Source: Certhia americana
Lineage: Eukaryota > Chordata > Aves > Passeriformes > Certhiidae
Length of the DNA stretch: 64,000 nt
Direction of reading: 5' to 3'
Assembly (NCBI GenBank): GCA_018697195.1
Contig: CM031879.1
Span: forward strand, 20,563,998-20,627,997
Part shown: one piece after another, positions 51,862 through 63,910 of the stretch
Layout of the letters: each line of letters starts with the position of its first letter
Position numbering within the stretch: the first letter of the stretch is position 1
Notes under the pieces: model-generated
The model's database searches: none
Told to the model about the DNA's origin: nothing
The model's input: the letters and a program-made list of their open reading frames with translations, nothing else
Made by a program: the position numbers and the translations under genes

Positions 51862-53917
51862 TCACCAGCCTCGTTGCCTCCCCTGGACACACTCCAGTGT
51901 CTCCATGTCCTTCCCAAACTGAGGGGAACAGAACTGGACACAGAACCCGAGGTGTGACCTCACCAGAGCCAAGTACAGGGGAAGAATGACCTTCCTGCTC
52001 CTGCTGGTCACACCATTCCTGATCCAGGCCAGGAGGCCACTGACCTTCTTGGCCACCAGGGCACATGTTCAGTTGGCTCAGATCAGTACCCCCAGGTCCC
52101 TTTCTGCCTGAGCACTGTCCAGCCACACTGTCCCCAGCCTGTAATGTTGTAGGGGGTTTTGTGGCCAAAATGCAGGACCTGGCACTTGGACTTATTAAAC
52201 CTCATCCTTTTGGACTCTGCCCATCCATCCAACTGATCCAGGTCTCTCTGCAGAGCCCTCCTACCTTCCAACAGATTGACACACATACCTAGCTTAGTGA
52301 CATCTGCAACTTTACTAATGAAAGACCCAATATCCTCATCCATGTCATCAATGAAAATACTGAACAGGACTGGCCCCAGCACAGACCCTGGGGGACACCA
52401 CTGGTGCCTGGCCCCCAGCTGGATGCAGCACTGCTCACCACCACTCCCTGGGCCCGGCCATCCAACCAGTTCCTAACCCAGCACAGAGTGCTCCTGTCCA
52501 GGCCACGGGCTGCCAGCTTTTCCAGGAGTGTGCTGTGGGAGACAGTGTCAAAGGCCTTCCTGAAGTCCAAATACACAACATCCTCAGCCCTTCCTGCATC
52601 CACAGAAATTCAGTGGGTCACCTGGTCATAAAAGGAGACCAAGTTGGTCAAATATGACCTACCCCTCCCAAACCCATGCTGGCTGGGTCTGATACCCTGG
52701 CCATCCTGTAAGTGCTGTGTGTGACACTCAGTATAAACTGTTCCATCACCTTATCAGGTACTGAGGTCAGGCTAACTGGCCTATTATTACCAGGATCCTA
52801 TTTCCCACCCTGTTTGTGAATGGGTGTCACATTGGCCAGCTTCCAGTCATCTGGAACCTCACCAGTGAGCCAGGACTGTTGGTAAATGATGGAGAGTGGC
52901 TTTGCAAGCTCATCTGTCAGCTCTCTCATCACCCTGGGATGGATCCCATCTGGTCCCATAGATTTATGAAGATCCAGGCAGCTCAGCAGTTCTCTGACTG
53001 CCTCCTCCTGGATAGCAGGGGGACCATTCTGCTTCCTGACACCATCTACCAGCCCAGGAGGACAGCTGTCCTGAGAACAAGCCATCTTCCCACCAAAGAC
53101 TGAGGAAAAGAAGGTGTTAAGCCTTCTGCCTTCTCCTCATCTGCAGTTTCTAAGGTCCCTTCCTCATCCAATAAGGAATAAAGGTTGGTCTTACCCTTCC
53201 TTCTGCCATTAATATATTTGTAAAAACATTTTTTATTATCCTTTACAAAAGTTGCCAAATTATGTTTGAACTGAGCTTTGGCCTGCCTAATTATTTTCCT
53301 ATGTGCCCTGGCAACCCCTTAAATACTTCCTGAGAGACCCTCCTTCCAAAGATGACACATCCCCTTTTTATCCCCAAGTTCCTTTGAAATATCATTGCCC
53401 ATCCAGGCTGGATGTTTACCTTGTCAACTCATCTTTTAGCACACAGGGTCAGTCTGTCCCTGTGCCCTCAAGATCTCTCTTTTGAAACATGCACACCTTT
53501 CCTGAACTCCTTTTTTTTTAAGGGCTGCTTCCCAACGAACTCTATGAATAAGTCACCTAAATAGGCCAAGTTGTCCGCCTCTTCTTCCTGGTTGGGTGGA
53601 CAGTAACAGACTCCCAGTAGGCTGTCAGCCTTGTTGGCCTTCTTACTCACAGGCATTCAACTCCATCCTCATTAGTTTCAATATAAATGGCATCAAAAGC
53701 CTCCTGAATATAAAGGGCCACCCCTCCACCACTTCTCTCTTTCCTGTCTCTTCTGAAGAGCTTGTAGCCATCCAGTGCAGCACTCCAGCTGTGTGAGTTG
53801 TCCCACCAAGTTTCCATGATGGTGATACATTATAGCTTTGCTGCTGTACCTTGGCCTCCTGCTCGTCCCCTTTGTTACCCATGCTGTAACCAATGAAGTG
53901 CATTGGTATACATGCAC
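51862..53917 (-). pseudogene. CR1 ORF2 remnant (endonuclease and reverse transcriptase)
   Basis: ORF2 of the same CR1. An N-terminal endonuclease piece is recognisable (SMGNK at about 53885; GVCYCPPNQEEE at about 53606), but the middle of the endonuclease, with its GDFN and SDH motifs, appears deleted. The linker (DNKKCFYKYINGRRK, near 53240) and RT domains follow: MGPDGIHPRVMRELTDELAK (near 52960), VVYLDFRKAFDTVSHS (near 52580) and the active-site region. The catalytic box reads Val-Ala-Asp-Val (52310-52299) in place of Phe-Ala-Asp-Asp, so one metal-binding Asp is lost. At least two frameshifts fall within the RT part. It cannot be functional. Confidence 0.9.
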
Positions 53918-54011
53918 TTCAGTTGGGCTACTGACTTCAATCCTAACTCAGGCTTACCACCCTTGGGCCTGCTTCCAGACAGCCCAGCTGCATCCCCTGC
54001 CCCCTTCAAAC

Positions 54012-55010
54012 CTAGTTTAAAGCCCTCTCAATGAGTTTCACCAGTTCATGAGCTAGAATCCTTCTACCCTTAACAGAGAGATTGAGCCCATCCAGTTCCA
54101 GCAGGACAGGTGCCATAAAAGTTGCTCCATGATCAAAGAACCCCAATCTGCTGATGACACTTGTTGATGTTGATAACGTGGGCTCTCCTATTCCTTTCAC
54201 CATTTTTCTCTGCCACCAAAGGGACTGAGCAGAATATTACCTGCACTCCTGCCCTATCAACCACTTGACACAGTGCCCTAAAGTACCTTTTAATTTCCCT
54301 GATACTCCTCTTTTCAATCTCATCACTGCCAGCCTGGAGTATCAGCAGTGGGTAATAATCAGAGGGCTGAATCAGCCCACGAAGTCTCTTGGTGATGTTT
54401 CATACCTGCTCTCCAGGGAGGCAGCTCACCTCCCTGTAGGATGGGTCTGGCTGACACACAGGACCCTCTGTTCCCCTCAGAAGGGAGTCACCCACTGTGA
54501 CTACCCTTTTTTCCTTTTTAATGTCAGAGGTGGTGATCTGTCTGACAGGTGAAGTGTACTTGGGAGTCTCACTGGGCAGATTATTTTCTTCTACACCATC
54601 TGCCTGACCCTCCATATCCAGGGCCTCATACTTATTCTGAAGCGGCACCTGGCTAGGGGATGGAGGGGATAGGGTCCCTAAACCTATTCCCATTCCCACT
54701 CCCCTTCATCCACCTAGTGCCCTCCTATTGCCTGACAATGGGAGGCATGGGAGCCCTCTGACTCCTGGTGCACCTCCCTCAAGGATGGAAGGGTGGAACC
54801 TTTCCACCAATCTATTTCCCATTCACTTTCCCTAATACTCCTTGGTCTGTCAACTTCCTCCCTAAGCTTGGCCATCAGTGAGAGGAGATCATTCACCTGT
54901 TCACACCGCAGGCAGGCTTCTTCTGCTATGCTCCCTGGTACCACTGATAAGCTCAAACACTCTGCACAGGAATGGGTTTGGACACAAGCATCCTTTTTGG
55001 AGGGTTCCAT
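54012..55010 (-). pseudogene. CR1 ORF1 remnant (zinc-finger-like and esterase domains)
   Basis: ORF1 of the CR1 at 51447-55215. A start ATG is at 55010-55008. The first part (to 54714) has a Cys cluster, CxxxxxxCxxC then CxxC, like the PHD/zinc-finger part described for CR1 ORF1, and a coiled-coil-like stretch. A frame change follows; the second part (54699-54400) carries the esterase motif Gly-Asp-Ser-Leu (54492-54481). A further frame change leads to the C-terminal part (54203-54012), which ends at the usual IERALN-type terminus. CR1 ORF1 proteins are thought to bind nucleic acid or lipid during retrotransposition. With at least two frameshifts this one is dead. Confidence 0.88.
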
Positions 55011-55215
55011 TTGGTTACATACACTTTTATTAACTGCAGTTTTTGATCGTGTTATAACAATTACTAACAAAAAAAACCCCAAACCAACCAACCAACAGAA
55101 ACACAACAAACTAAAAACCCCACCAGCAGGAGGAAACCTGCAACCCTGCCTGCATGAACTGCCACACAAATACACCCTCAGAGACGTGCCATGCCCCTGT
55201 TTGCCCACTCCCATG

Positions 55216-58200
55216 ATTAGGAATCTTCTTCAAATTCTTAGTATAAATTTGCACATTGCCAGTTTATAGTCATTTGGTTTCATGTTAGCACTATCCTAAA
55301 ACTTATATGGATCTTCTGGAACTTTTTATCCTTGTTTTTTTTTTTTTTAAACACAAACCTAAAGTGTGTTAGAAGAAACCCAAAAAACAACACAAAGTCA
55401 GTTTTTCTACAATATTGCAAGATACATGAAATGCAAAGTTAGTGACCAAAACTCAAAGATGTAAAGAAAGAGGTAGGCACAGATCACACAAGACTCTCCC
55501 CAAACTCTTTGCAAATGACAGGTAGATGTGAGTGCACCATTTGGCATGACGTATCTCAGACACCTAACTGGAGTGCTCCAAAAATCTGGAAGCAGGGTCC
55601 TGGGCTTCCCAGGAAGTCCCGGCCTGACAAATTTGTTACTTATCATACTTAAACATGCCTCTCAGAGTAAGACTTACAGAAGTAAGTAAGGTACTGACAG
55701 AAGTAACTAGTGTACACTTGAAACAAAATAACTTTTCTAAGTGGCTAGAAATAGATCAAACACAGTTGGTCAGTTTGGGGATGGAGCTGGAAGAAAAATT
55801 GCCTGGAGTAATATTAGGTCCCTTTTATAAAGCCAGCTGTTACTCTGATCATTAGCTATTTAGTCTCAGCAAGCAGATGTTTCTCTTTTTGGGAACTTCT
55901 GCTGAAATATGGAGTTCAGCATATAAAGCAATTGAAGAATCAAGTCTTTTTTTAAATGCTGATTTTAAAGGCTTATTTTTTCCTCAAAATATTTGCTTTA
56001 GTTTTCAAAAAGCTTTCAGTTTCTTCAGTATATGCTGCCCCTGCAGAACATTACAAATTTATCTTCTTTAAGGATTTGACAGCTTTTAAAAACAGAATTA
56101 TTTGTTGGAAAAATTTATTCTGAAGAATTATGATACAAACCAGTCTAATTCTCAATGAATTAAATAAATCCTTCCATTTTCTTTAAGAAAATATTTCATT
56201 TGATCTGGATAGTTTATTAAAAAAAAAAAAAAATCTGTTCTAATTAAACAACTTACCATGACTTCCAAGCAAATTTTAAATGAGTCAGGAATTCTTTGTT
56301 AAATTCTGTTACACAATTTAAAAAAACATGTCTTTCACTAAGATACATTTGATGTGATTTAATTTTATGCAACATCCTTAATTTATAGGATTTTGAAGAC
56401 CGATTTTTTGTAACGTGATTTTAACACAGTAAAATTACTCTAGGCATCTCTTATTTTGCCCTTTAATCACCTCTTCCCTGCTTTTACTTTTATCCTATCT
56501 CAGCAAACAGATAAATGAGGCAGTGAAGATGGATAACTTTTCAAATGTTATCTACTTTATATTTCAGCCTTCAGGTAATCCAATATTTAGCAGAAGTTTT
56601 TTGGCAATGAGGTTGACAATTCCCAGACAAATTACTAATGGATATAGTGATCCCAACGACTCCTAATGAATTCTCTCAGGTCAGGTGAGAAATCATAGTA
56701 GCTTCATATGGAAATATAAGTTGCTGAATGCTACCTTCCCCTCAATATCTTTAATACTTCAGTATCACAGAGAAAATTTCAAAGTAACTACATTATTTAC
56801 ATTTAGTGAAACATAAAGGATAGTAAAAATATAATCAAACATGTCACCTTGTATGTCTAACTCGATGCTGTAAAAATCTAAACAAGGAAATAGTGCTTTT
56901 TATATGGCAAGTAGCCAAACTACATCTAGCATATTTTTTAGCTGCTGAATCTGAAACTGTGGTGCAAAAGATGTACTCAATAGCCGTGACTTAGAAGAAA
57001 ATTCAAGTGCAAGATGGCTTTAGGAGAATTACCCACCTGCCAGGCAATAGCAGCAGGCTCCAGGGCCTTGAAGTTCAGGCTGCTCCACTGTCTTTAGTTG
57101 ATCCAAGCAGCTGAGTGCAGTAACAAGCAACTGGCTTGCCCAAGTGGTACTCAGCTGACCAGGACAGCTGATGTACAATGCTGAGTTAGAGGAAAAAGCA
57201 TTTGAGCTTTGCCCACCTTTGAGTGGTTAGTCTTTAAGAAGTGCAGCCTAGAGTTCTCCTCTTTAAATACGTATCCAGAACTGTTAAAGAAACAAGCAAA
57301 ATCTGATCTTTTTTAGAGCACAACCAGAGAAAAGGCAGGGGTAATGATTTATGCATTGTATCCAGCAAGTAGATAATGAAATACTGAGTAGGAATAGGCA
57401 TAAGAATTCATATTTCCTATCTTGCTGTAGCATCATACTAATTCAGAATCCTTGCTTCAGAAGCCTGAAGCGGATGCTTAAGGAACAGTGAGAAAAAGTC
57501 AAACATATATGCTGGAAAATTTTCTCTCAAACTCTCCCAGGTTCCATTTCTGGCTCCAAAAATTCCTGTAATAGATGTGGTTTCCAACTGCTTAGCAACC
57601 CTCTTTCAAGATTTTGCCCAGAATCCTCTCAATTTTATTATTATTTTTTTTAACTTTTAAAAAAAGCAAAATTACTTCATATTACACATGAAGTATGAAA
57701 ATTCTTCTCATTTGACAAAGCGTAATGTTTGCAGACAGAAGATACAGGTTCAAATACCTCTATCTCAGGTCAGGCCTTCTCTCTAGACTGTCTGGGTAAA
57801 AGGCTGCAGTGACTGGACTACAACATGAGAAGGTGGCACAGCCATCATCTTGTCCTTTGTCCTGAAGATGAGTAGCAGCAGCCAGATCAAGACACCTGAT
57901 TCTGTCAGCATATATTTAGGGAAGCCTTAATGACTTAAGGTTCAGGAAAGTCATCTGAAAGGACATTTGCATTTCATGGGATGCATTTGCATCCAATGAA
58001 ACCTTGGAATTAAAGAGGCACTGAGATACATACAATAAAGTCAGGTAAGGCACATGCAGCAGAGAAACTATAGCTGCCTGAAAACCTCCTAGGAAGCCAT
58101 AAAGGTATAAGCTGAGTCAGGGAATCTTCTGATTAAAATTTTGGGTTCAGGCACCTAAATTCCATAGGCATCCTACTTCCATTGCCGAGCATTCCTCATC

Positions 58201-61200
58201 AGATGTAGGATAATACTTTCATCATCCTCGCGACTTTCACCAAAATAATGATTTCTGAAATTAACTAACTCAAACAAGAGCTCCTGGGGTCTTCAAATAG
58301 TAATAAAAAATACTGATTTGTAGGTGAAATACAGCTTCTTCCAGTGGATGAAAGAAAACCAAAGTCAAGTATGGAGAAAATGTAGAAGGCATTAGGAGCT
58401 TTCAAGAGGCATGCCCCACCTAGAATAACCTGACACTTTTTACATAATGTCTGCTTTACTTAAAAGGTCTATTATTTCACCTCTATCAGATAGTGCCATA
58501 ATTACCAGCCAGTGATGCAAATAAACTCTCACCTTGTTTCTAAAATTTCCAGTTATTTCCAGTTTAGCATCAAGACTGAACGGACCAACATCAGTAATTT
58601 GTATTCAACAAGCAACCTGCACCATACCTTCCTACAAAAGTCTTCTGCCGTCAACAGTTCCTCAACAACCTTCAGGAGCCAAGTTTCATTTATAGTCCCA
58701 GCCTCTTTGAAATATTTTCTATCTTTCATTTAGTGGATCTTGTTTATTTAATACTGTAAGTCCTTTTCTTCCTGTAGATTCATCTTTCTAATACAGAAGA
58801 CTTGACATGTATTCAAAAAGGTAACTTTTGTCCTTATGGGAAAAGAAGCTTATTGAATAGCCAAAGAATGTCTTGTACAGGAAAGCCACATAAATGGTGC
58901 AAGAAGCTGTGAGAACTGAGCTGTTAAATGGGAGCTGGGGGCTCCGGAACTGCCACAGACTTCCAGGCCCTACGGGGAATACTGAGAAGCACAGCACATT
59001 TGAAGAGGAATTGAAATTGTCAGGGGAAGAACAGAATCTGTTCACCCTTAAACTCTTAATTAGAGATCTCATAGTGGGAAGTGGCCACTTAAATGATGAG
59101 CACTGAAAATCTAGGAAATAGCCTTCCTTAAGGAATGGGCAAGTACCTATTTTCATAAATTAACATCCTAATTTACAATACAGATTATAATGATAATATT
59201 TTCAAATTGCCATCTTATTTATATATATATTACTTAATTTCTCTCCAGGAATCCAGATAGAAGGAATCCAGATAAATTCAGAGATGAAGTAAGGCCAAAT
59301 CAATTGAGAAAACTCTTATAAATGGTATTGATTCAATGTTGAAAACTGCATAACTCTTTTAGATATGTCCTACAGACAACTAGTGTGCTGAGTAAATATT
59401 TGGCTACACTGACTGTATTTTAAAATGCCATTGATTTCACCACTTTTCATACCTGCCAGTATTTCAACCTAAAATAAATCCATACTGTATATTTAGATTT
59501 TGATATATATAAATCTTCATGGTACAAAAATGCATAACATATATTTGGCCATAATGTAGATGGTTAAAGTAGAAAATAAATCAGTTTTAAAAGTCTTATT
59601 TTTTGTTTTAGCTCCTATGTTTTAGATACAGCAGGATTAAATTTCTCCATAGGAGCTATGTATCATCATCCATAGGCACATATAATCTTAAGCAAAAACT
59701 GTGCTAAAGTAACAGAAGTAGTATGCATTAATATTACTGTGAGATGTAATTCAGTTTAAAGTGTGCCAAATAAGTGGCCTACAAAAATATTGTCAAAATA
59801 AGAGGTCAGTGCAAAAATGAAGGATCTGATCCCACAGTCCTTTAACAGTCTAAGGGCTTACTGAGTCTAAACATGTGGATATGAGAATGAACACAGTGTG
59901 GTTGAATTTAGGAAGCCAGAGGGGTGCTCTGCTTTAGATTCTCATAATTTTAATTGTGACCATCCAGTAAAGAGCACAGAGAAGTTGCTTTCATGTTGAC
60001 AGCTGCCTTACAGCTTGAAAATACTGTCCTGATGTCAGCTGGATAAGAAAAATAAGAATATTTAGGGAACTATTACCACCTTTGTGTAAATAGAGTCATG
60101 GCACAGGGATGCCAGAAACAAACTAAAAACGAGAGATCTTTTCTAGATCGTGAGAAATTAAACTGAGACACAACTAGTTAAGCAATTTATAGATTAATGA
60201 GTTGTATTTTTAAAAGCAAAACCCTTGCTGAGGCCAGACAATGACAGCAGTAGGATGCAGATTAGCTAATTCTACAGACAATTTTTACTTTATTTGGGGA
60301 AACTATCAATACATTTTGGTAGTGAGAGCATAGAATATTTTTAATTCCTGCCTAAATATTTACACTTCTTTGGCTCAAATTTAACCACAATTACAGTGTA
60401 ATTTGTTAAAATATGTTCTTTTTTCTATGAACATTTTCTTGCCTACACAGATTCATAAATAGTCTACTTATTGAAAAGGTTCCAGATATTATTTCCATAG
60501 GAACAATGCAGCAAAAGGCACAAAAAGGGCACACCTCCTTGATTTGCAGGTTATATGGAACACACCAGTAAACCTGAGCGGATTTTCAGAGTATCTTCAG
60601 TCTGAGATATATGCAGGCTGAAGATTACAGATACATGAATTTCTCATTTAAAATAAAAATGTAAAAAAAAAAGTCAATTGCCCATGTAGGGTTGTGTTTT
60701 TTCCCCTTTAATCTCAGTAAAAGAAAGATTTTAATAGAAAATCTCTAACCACAGAGTAGTGTTCACAAACAATTGCATAGGATTTCTTATGGGCTCTTGT
60801 GACTGAATAGCATTTCACTCCAGAGATTTCATTGAACTTCACTGAATGGCACTCACTGAGAGTACTCAGATAATACCCTGCTCCATAAATAATTACATCA
60901 GTACTTGATGTAATCAAGTTCCTTGGCTTCAGTAACACTGTGAAGGAAGGTGCTACTCAGCAGAGATATTAGAATTAAGCACCTAAGCATTTCTTCAGTA
61001 AGGCAAAGAATGAGCTGTCACTGTCTTGTCATTCCCAGAAGAACTTTTTGCCTCCATCTGCTCTTAACAGTTTATTCCTCCTTTTTCGGACATATATGAG
61101 ACAGATTTCCCTGATGAATCTCCCAATGTCAACAGCAAATGTCCCAATCAGAATCCCTGGGAAGTACCACTTATAAAGCTCTGTACCAGCTCCATGGAGG

Positions 61201-63244
61201 ACTCAACAACGTTTTTTTAAACTACAAGCATATGAGGCTGGGATCTACACATTGCCTAGCCTCACACTAATAAGCATAGGCTCCATAATGCAAAGGCAGA
61301 TTGCCATGCTCTCCAGCAACAATTCATTCATGGAACCCTGGGTCTGGTTTCTTCTGCACCAGAAATATTTAATGATATGAGCCAGACAGTCCTATCCAGT
61401 TCTCTCTCACCAAACCCTTGGAACCATACATTGGTGGTATGCAATAATTTATTTTATATTTTATGAAAAAAACCCCAAACAACCAAACAAAAAAGACAGA
61501 AGAAAATGATATCAGGATTCTAAAGATTTGTTTCTATGAACTAGTGTTATCAGATTATAGCATATTTGTAATGGAAAGGTAATCAAACAAGAACATATTC
61601 AAATGAAATCTGATTAAATCAATCTAATAGCCTGTTCAGGGTAGTCATTTTTGGAAACAATCATACTGTTGAGCACACTGCAAAGTCTAGCTTATGAGTC
61701 TTCAGAATGATGCACCAATGAGACCAAATCAATCCATCACAACTAGAAAGGGAAGTCCTCTCCAGGTCAGGTTTGAAAACAATAGTGTATCAGTCTGGAG
61801 AAACAAAAAGTAGCTGCACTTACATCTTTTGTATGAATAGAAAATCTTTTCTTATCCTGTCAGATTTTGTAAATTCATGAATATAAGGTACATATGCACA
61901 AGTACTTAAACATTACATTACAAAACCCAGGTTATTTCCAATAAGATGCTAGATGAAATTATTTTAAACAAACAAAAAAAAAGGTTACAAAAGTCATGTT
62001 TATGTCTTCTATTGCTTCCAGTATGATAGGACCACCTGAACAGGGAAGTCGTTTCCAAAATTTAATTGGGTTGTTTTGCATTATGATCATATAATCACAT
62101 ACTTGATCTGTTCTCAAACATTTTCATACACCTCCTCGCACATGTAAAAGCACCTACTTTTTTTTTTTTTCCTTTAAACAGATTTGGGAGCACATCTGAC
62201 TTTAGAAAACAGGTTGACAATGTAAGAAAGACATTATTAAAGCTTATCAAAAGATTTATAGCAGGCCATTCTTTGCCGTAGTATAAAAGAATTATTTGAA
62301 GTAAGAGAATAAGTACCCTATTTTTAGGAATAGGTTAATTTAAAATAGACATGTTACTGCGATATTAAAATGATATTATATGTTATAATGCCCTTACAAA
62401 GATGATACACTTTAATTGAAAGTCAGTTACATTCATCACATTTGTAGTTGAATCATTCCACAGTATTTTCTGAAATGAGGCAAAAATATTTTTCCCATAA
62501 AACAAATAATTTTCTCTAACTAGCAGAACTTGGTACAAAATTGCTTTTACTGAGAGTGAAACCTAACCCCGATCTTTGTTTATAGAGCTGCATGGTTTCA
62601 GAAGCAGCACCACCTATTGGGTGACAAATGTAGGTTAGTGACTACTTTGTCACCGCAGACCTATTGTAAGACTGGTTTTGTACACAAGGAGGTGAAGCTC
62701 CCAAGCTCCTGATGCTGAAATATAAGCAGTCAGCCAGTATTTTCAATTGATCTATTTGATAAGAGTTTATAAATTCAAAACGATCATCCAACAGGATACA
62801 AACCCTACCACAAAGGCTGCTAGTGTTTATTTGATGAAGAAGTACTGAAGAGAGCACTTCTAACATCATTAAGTGACTCACTATGGTTATAATAACCATC
62901 ATATCATGTAACAGGGAACTGCATGATTTTTAGGATGCTATCCAGTTGCACAGGTCTGCATGAGCTGAAAATTAATTTGGTTATGTAAGCAGTCCTACTA
63001 ACATCTATATATGAATCCATATTCTGTATGTGGGGTCCCACGTGAATGAACGACTCGTATTTTGCATGGTTTAAGGCAACCACTGACGTTATCCGTTCAG
63101 GGAGAATGAGTCCCTTTTTTGAAGTGAAATTTTGCACCATCCCCTTCTCTTCGGAACAGTTCATGCGAGACCTTAAAGTAACATCTCACATCCCACGTCC
63201 CCAGAGAAGCTCGGTATCAGCATTGCTGGGCATGGATGTTCTCT
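55216..63244. other. Unannotated intron 1 sequence near the promoter
   Basis: AT-rich, with no transposon I can name over about 8 kb. Marks: A15 (56219-56233), T13 (62158-62170), a 13-bp duplication (aggaatccagata at 59247 and 59262), and several CAGCTG E-boxes at 57109-57171. This promoter-proximal stretch is where first-intron regulatory elements would be expected, but none can be proved from sequence alone. Confidence 0.5.
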
Positions 63245-63617
63245 CTCCCCCTGTCACCGGCGCACAGCCGGTCCCTCCCCTTCGGGTGCAGGCAGCCCAG
63301 CGAGGCCGGACACCTGGAAGGGTTCGGCGGGGCACGCTGGGGGAGTCAGAGGCACGGTGGGCTGGCGAGCCCCGCTCGGAGCAGCCCGCCAGTGCCGGAG
63401 GTGGCGTGGGGTACCGCGCATCCTCGGAGCCCGGCGGCTGAGGTAAAAGGGGTAGGAGAAAGGCTCCCACCCGTGGTGTTGACAGCGTGTTTGCAGTGTG
63501 GAACAGGCACAGGTTGCGTCTGCATATCTAAGTAAAAGGGATCAGAGAAACCAAAACCCACCGGAGCCCGGGGAGAAAAGTTGTTCCGATGCCCGAAGAT
63601 GAATTCATGCAGAGATC

Positions 63618-63623
63618 ACTCAC
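63618..63623 (-). promoter_or_regulatory. PTPRZ1: Splice donor, PTPRZ1 exon 1
   Basis: GTGAGT follows exon base G63624 (TGG|GTGAGT). A shift by one base would not give a consensus donor, so phase 1 is well determined. Confidence 0.88.
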
Positions 63624-63681
63624 CCACTCTGAGGATACAGATGAGCTGGATGCAGGCAACCAAGCGCCCGAAAATGAGCAT
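63624..63681 (-). CDS. PTPRZ1: PTPRZ1 coding exon 1 (start codon and most of the signal peptide)
   Basis: First coding exon of receptor-type tyrosine-protein phosphatase zeta, a neural and glial transmembrane phosphatase and chondroitin-sulfate proteoglycan that binds pleiotrophin, midkine and contactin-1. On the minus strand ATG at 63681-63679 opens 19 codons, MLIFGRLVACIQLICILRV, plus one G, then a donor GTGAGT (63623-63618). The human start, from memory, shares LACIQLLC-like residues at the same positions. The peptide is a typical signal sequence: short n-region with one Arg, then a long hydrophobic core. The start is supported by an in-frame TGA at 63741-63739 with no ATG in between, and by G at -3. 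The exon ends in phase 1, as exon 2 requires. The n-region has lost basic residues that I recall in human. It sits inside a CpG island, as expected for a first exon. Confidence 0.9.
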
Positions 63682-63910
63682 GTCCAAATCGTCCCTCGCC
63701 TCCTTCCGATTGCCTGCCTGGCTTTCTGTCCGGCTGTCTCAGCCTCCTGCCCGCCCACCGGCCTCCGCGGGCTGCTGCACCTTTCTCCTCTCCCCTGCGG
63801 GGATCCGGCTCCGCGCCGCGACCGCGCCCGGCGGCCGCCCCCACGCCGCGGGCGGGCGGGATCAGCGGCGCTGGGAGCTGGCGGGGCCGCGGCTCCGCTC
63901 AGCGCATGGC
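63682..63910 (-). promoter_or_regulatory. PTPRZ1: PTPRZ1 5' leader (putative), with upstream in-frame stop and two-codon uORF
   Basis: Minus-strand sequence upstream of the start ATG. An in-frame TGA lies 60 nt upstream (63741-63739). Between 63682 and 63904 there is no ATG. The only upstream ATG is at 63907-63905 and reads ATG CGC TGA, a two-codon uORF. Whether it is in the mRNA depends on the unmapped start site. Several GTG codons open longer frames here, but nothing suggests they are used. Confidence 0.6.

Larger units (their letters stand above)
51447..55215 (-). mobile_element. Near-full-length CR1 LINE, inactivated (about 3.8 kb)
   Basis: The largest mobile element here. Read on the minus strand it has, in order, a possible 5' UTR (about 55215-55011), ORF1, ORF2 (endonuclease then reverse transcriptase), and a 3' region ending in the CR1 tail at 51447 (plus-strand text aatcacagaacagcagaatt). 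Intact CR1 is about 4.5 kb, so this copy is almost complete but has lost part of ORF2 and probably the extreme 5' end. Both ORFs have several frameshifts. CR1 moves by target-primed reverse transcription; most copies are heavily 5'-truncated, so this length is uncommon. It is in sense with PTPRZ1 transcription. The left (3') end is sharp; the right end is uncertain between 55010 and 55215. Confidence 0.92.
23710..63623 (-). other. PTPRZ1: PTPRZ1 intron 1 (39,914 bp)
   Basis: Bounded by GTGAGT at 63623-63618 and ctatttttcag at 23720-23710. AT-rich and sparse in repeats, apart from a near-full-length CR1 (about 51447-55215), a solo LTR (42178-42672), a CR1 3' fragment (49629-49880) and simple repeats. 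No additional coding exon was recognised. Confidence 0.88.
1..63900 (-). other. PTPRZ1: PTPRZ1 gene, 5' part (leader, exons 1-2, intron 1, start of intron 2)
   Basis: The gene runs right to left and leaves the window at position 1. Only the first 124 coding bases (41 complete codons) are present. The full protein in vertebrates has a carbonic-anhydrase-like domain, a fibronectin III domain, a long mucin/CS-attachment region, one transmembrane helix and two phosphatase domains; none of these is encoded here. Known isoforms include the full receptor, a short receptor and secreted phosphacan, all sharing these first exons. The exact transcription start is not visible; I place it inside the CpG island, roughly 63750-63930. 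Confidence 0.88.

Noticed and set aside
63046..63441. 131-codon plus-strand ORF starting near the CpG island
   Set aside because: It runs antisense to PTPRZ1 through GC-rich DNA where stop codons are rare; the translation is low-complexity (Arg, Gly, Ser, Pro) with no domain.
63528..63844. Minus-strand frames that could be long uORFs upstream of PTPRZ1
   Set aside because: They open with GTG (63758, 63844), not ATG, and have no sign of use.
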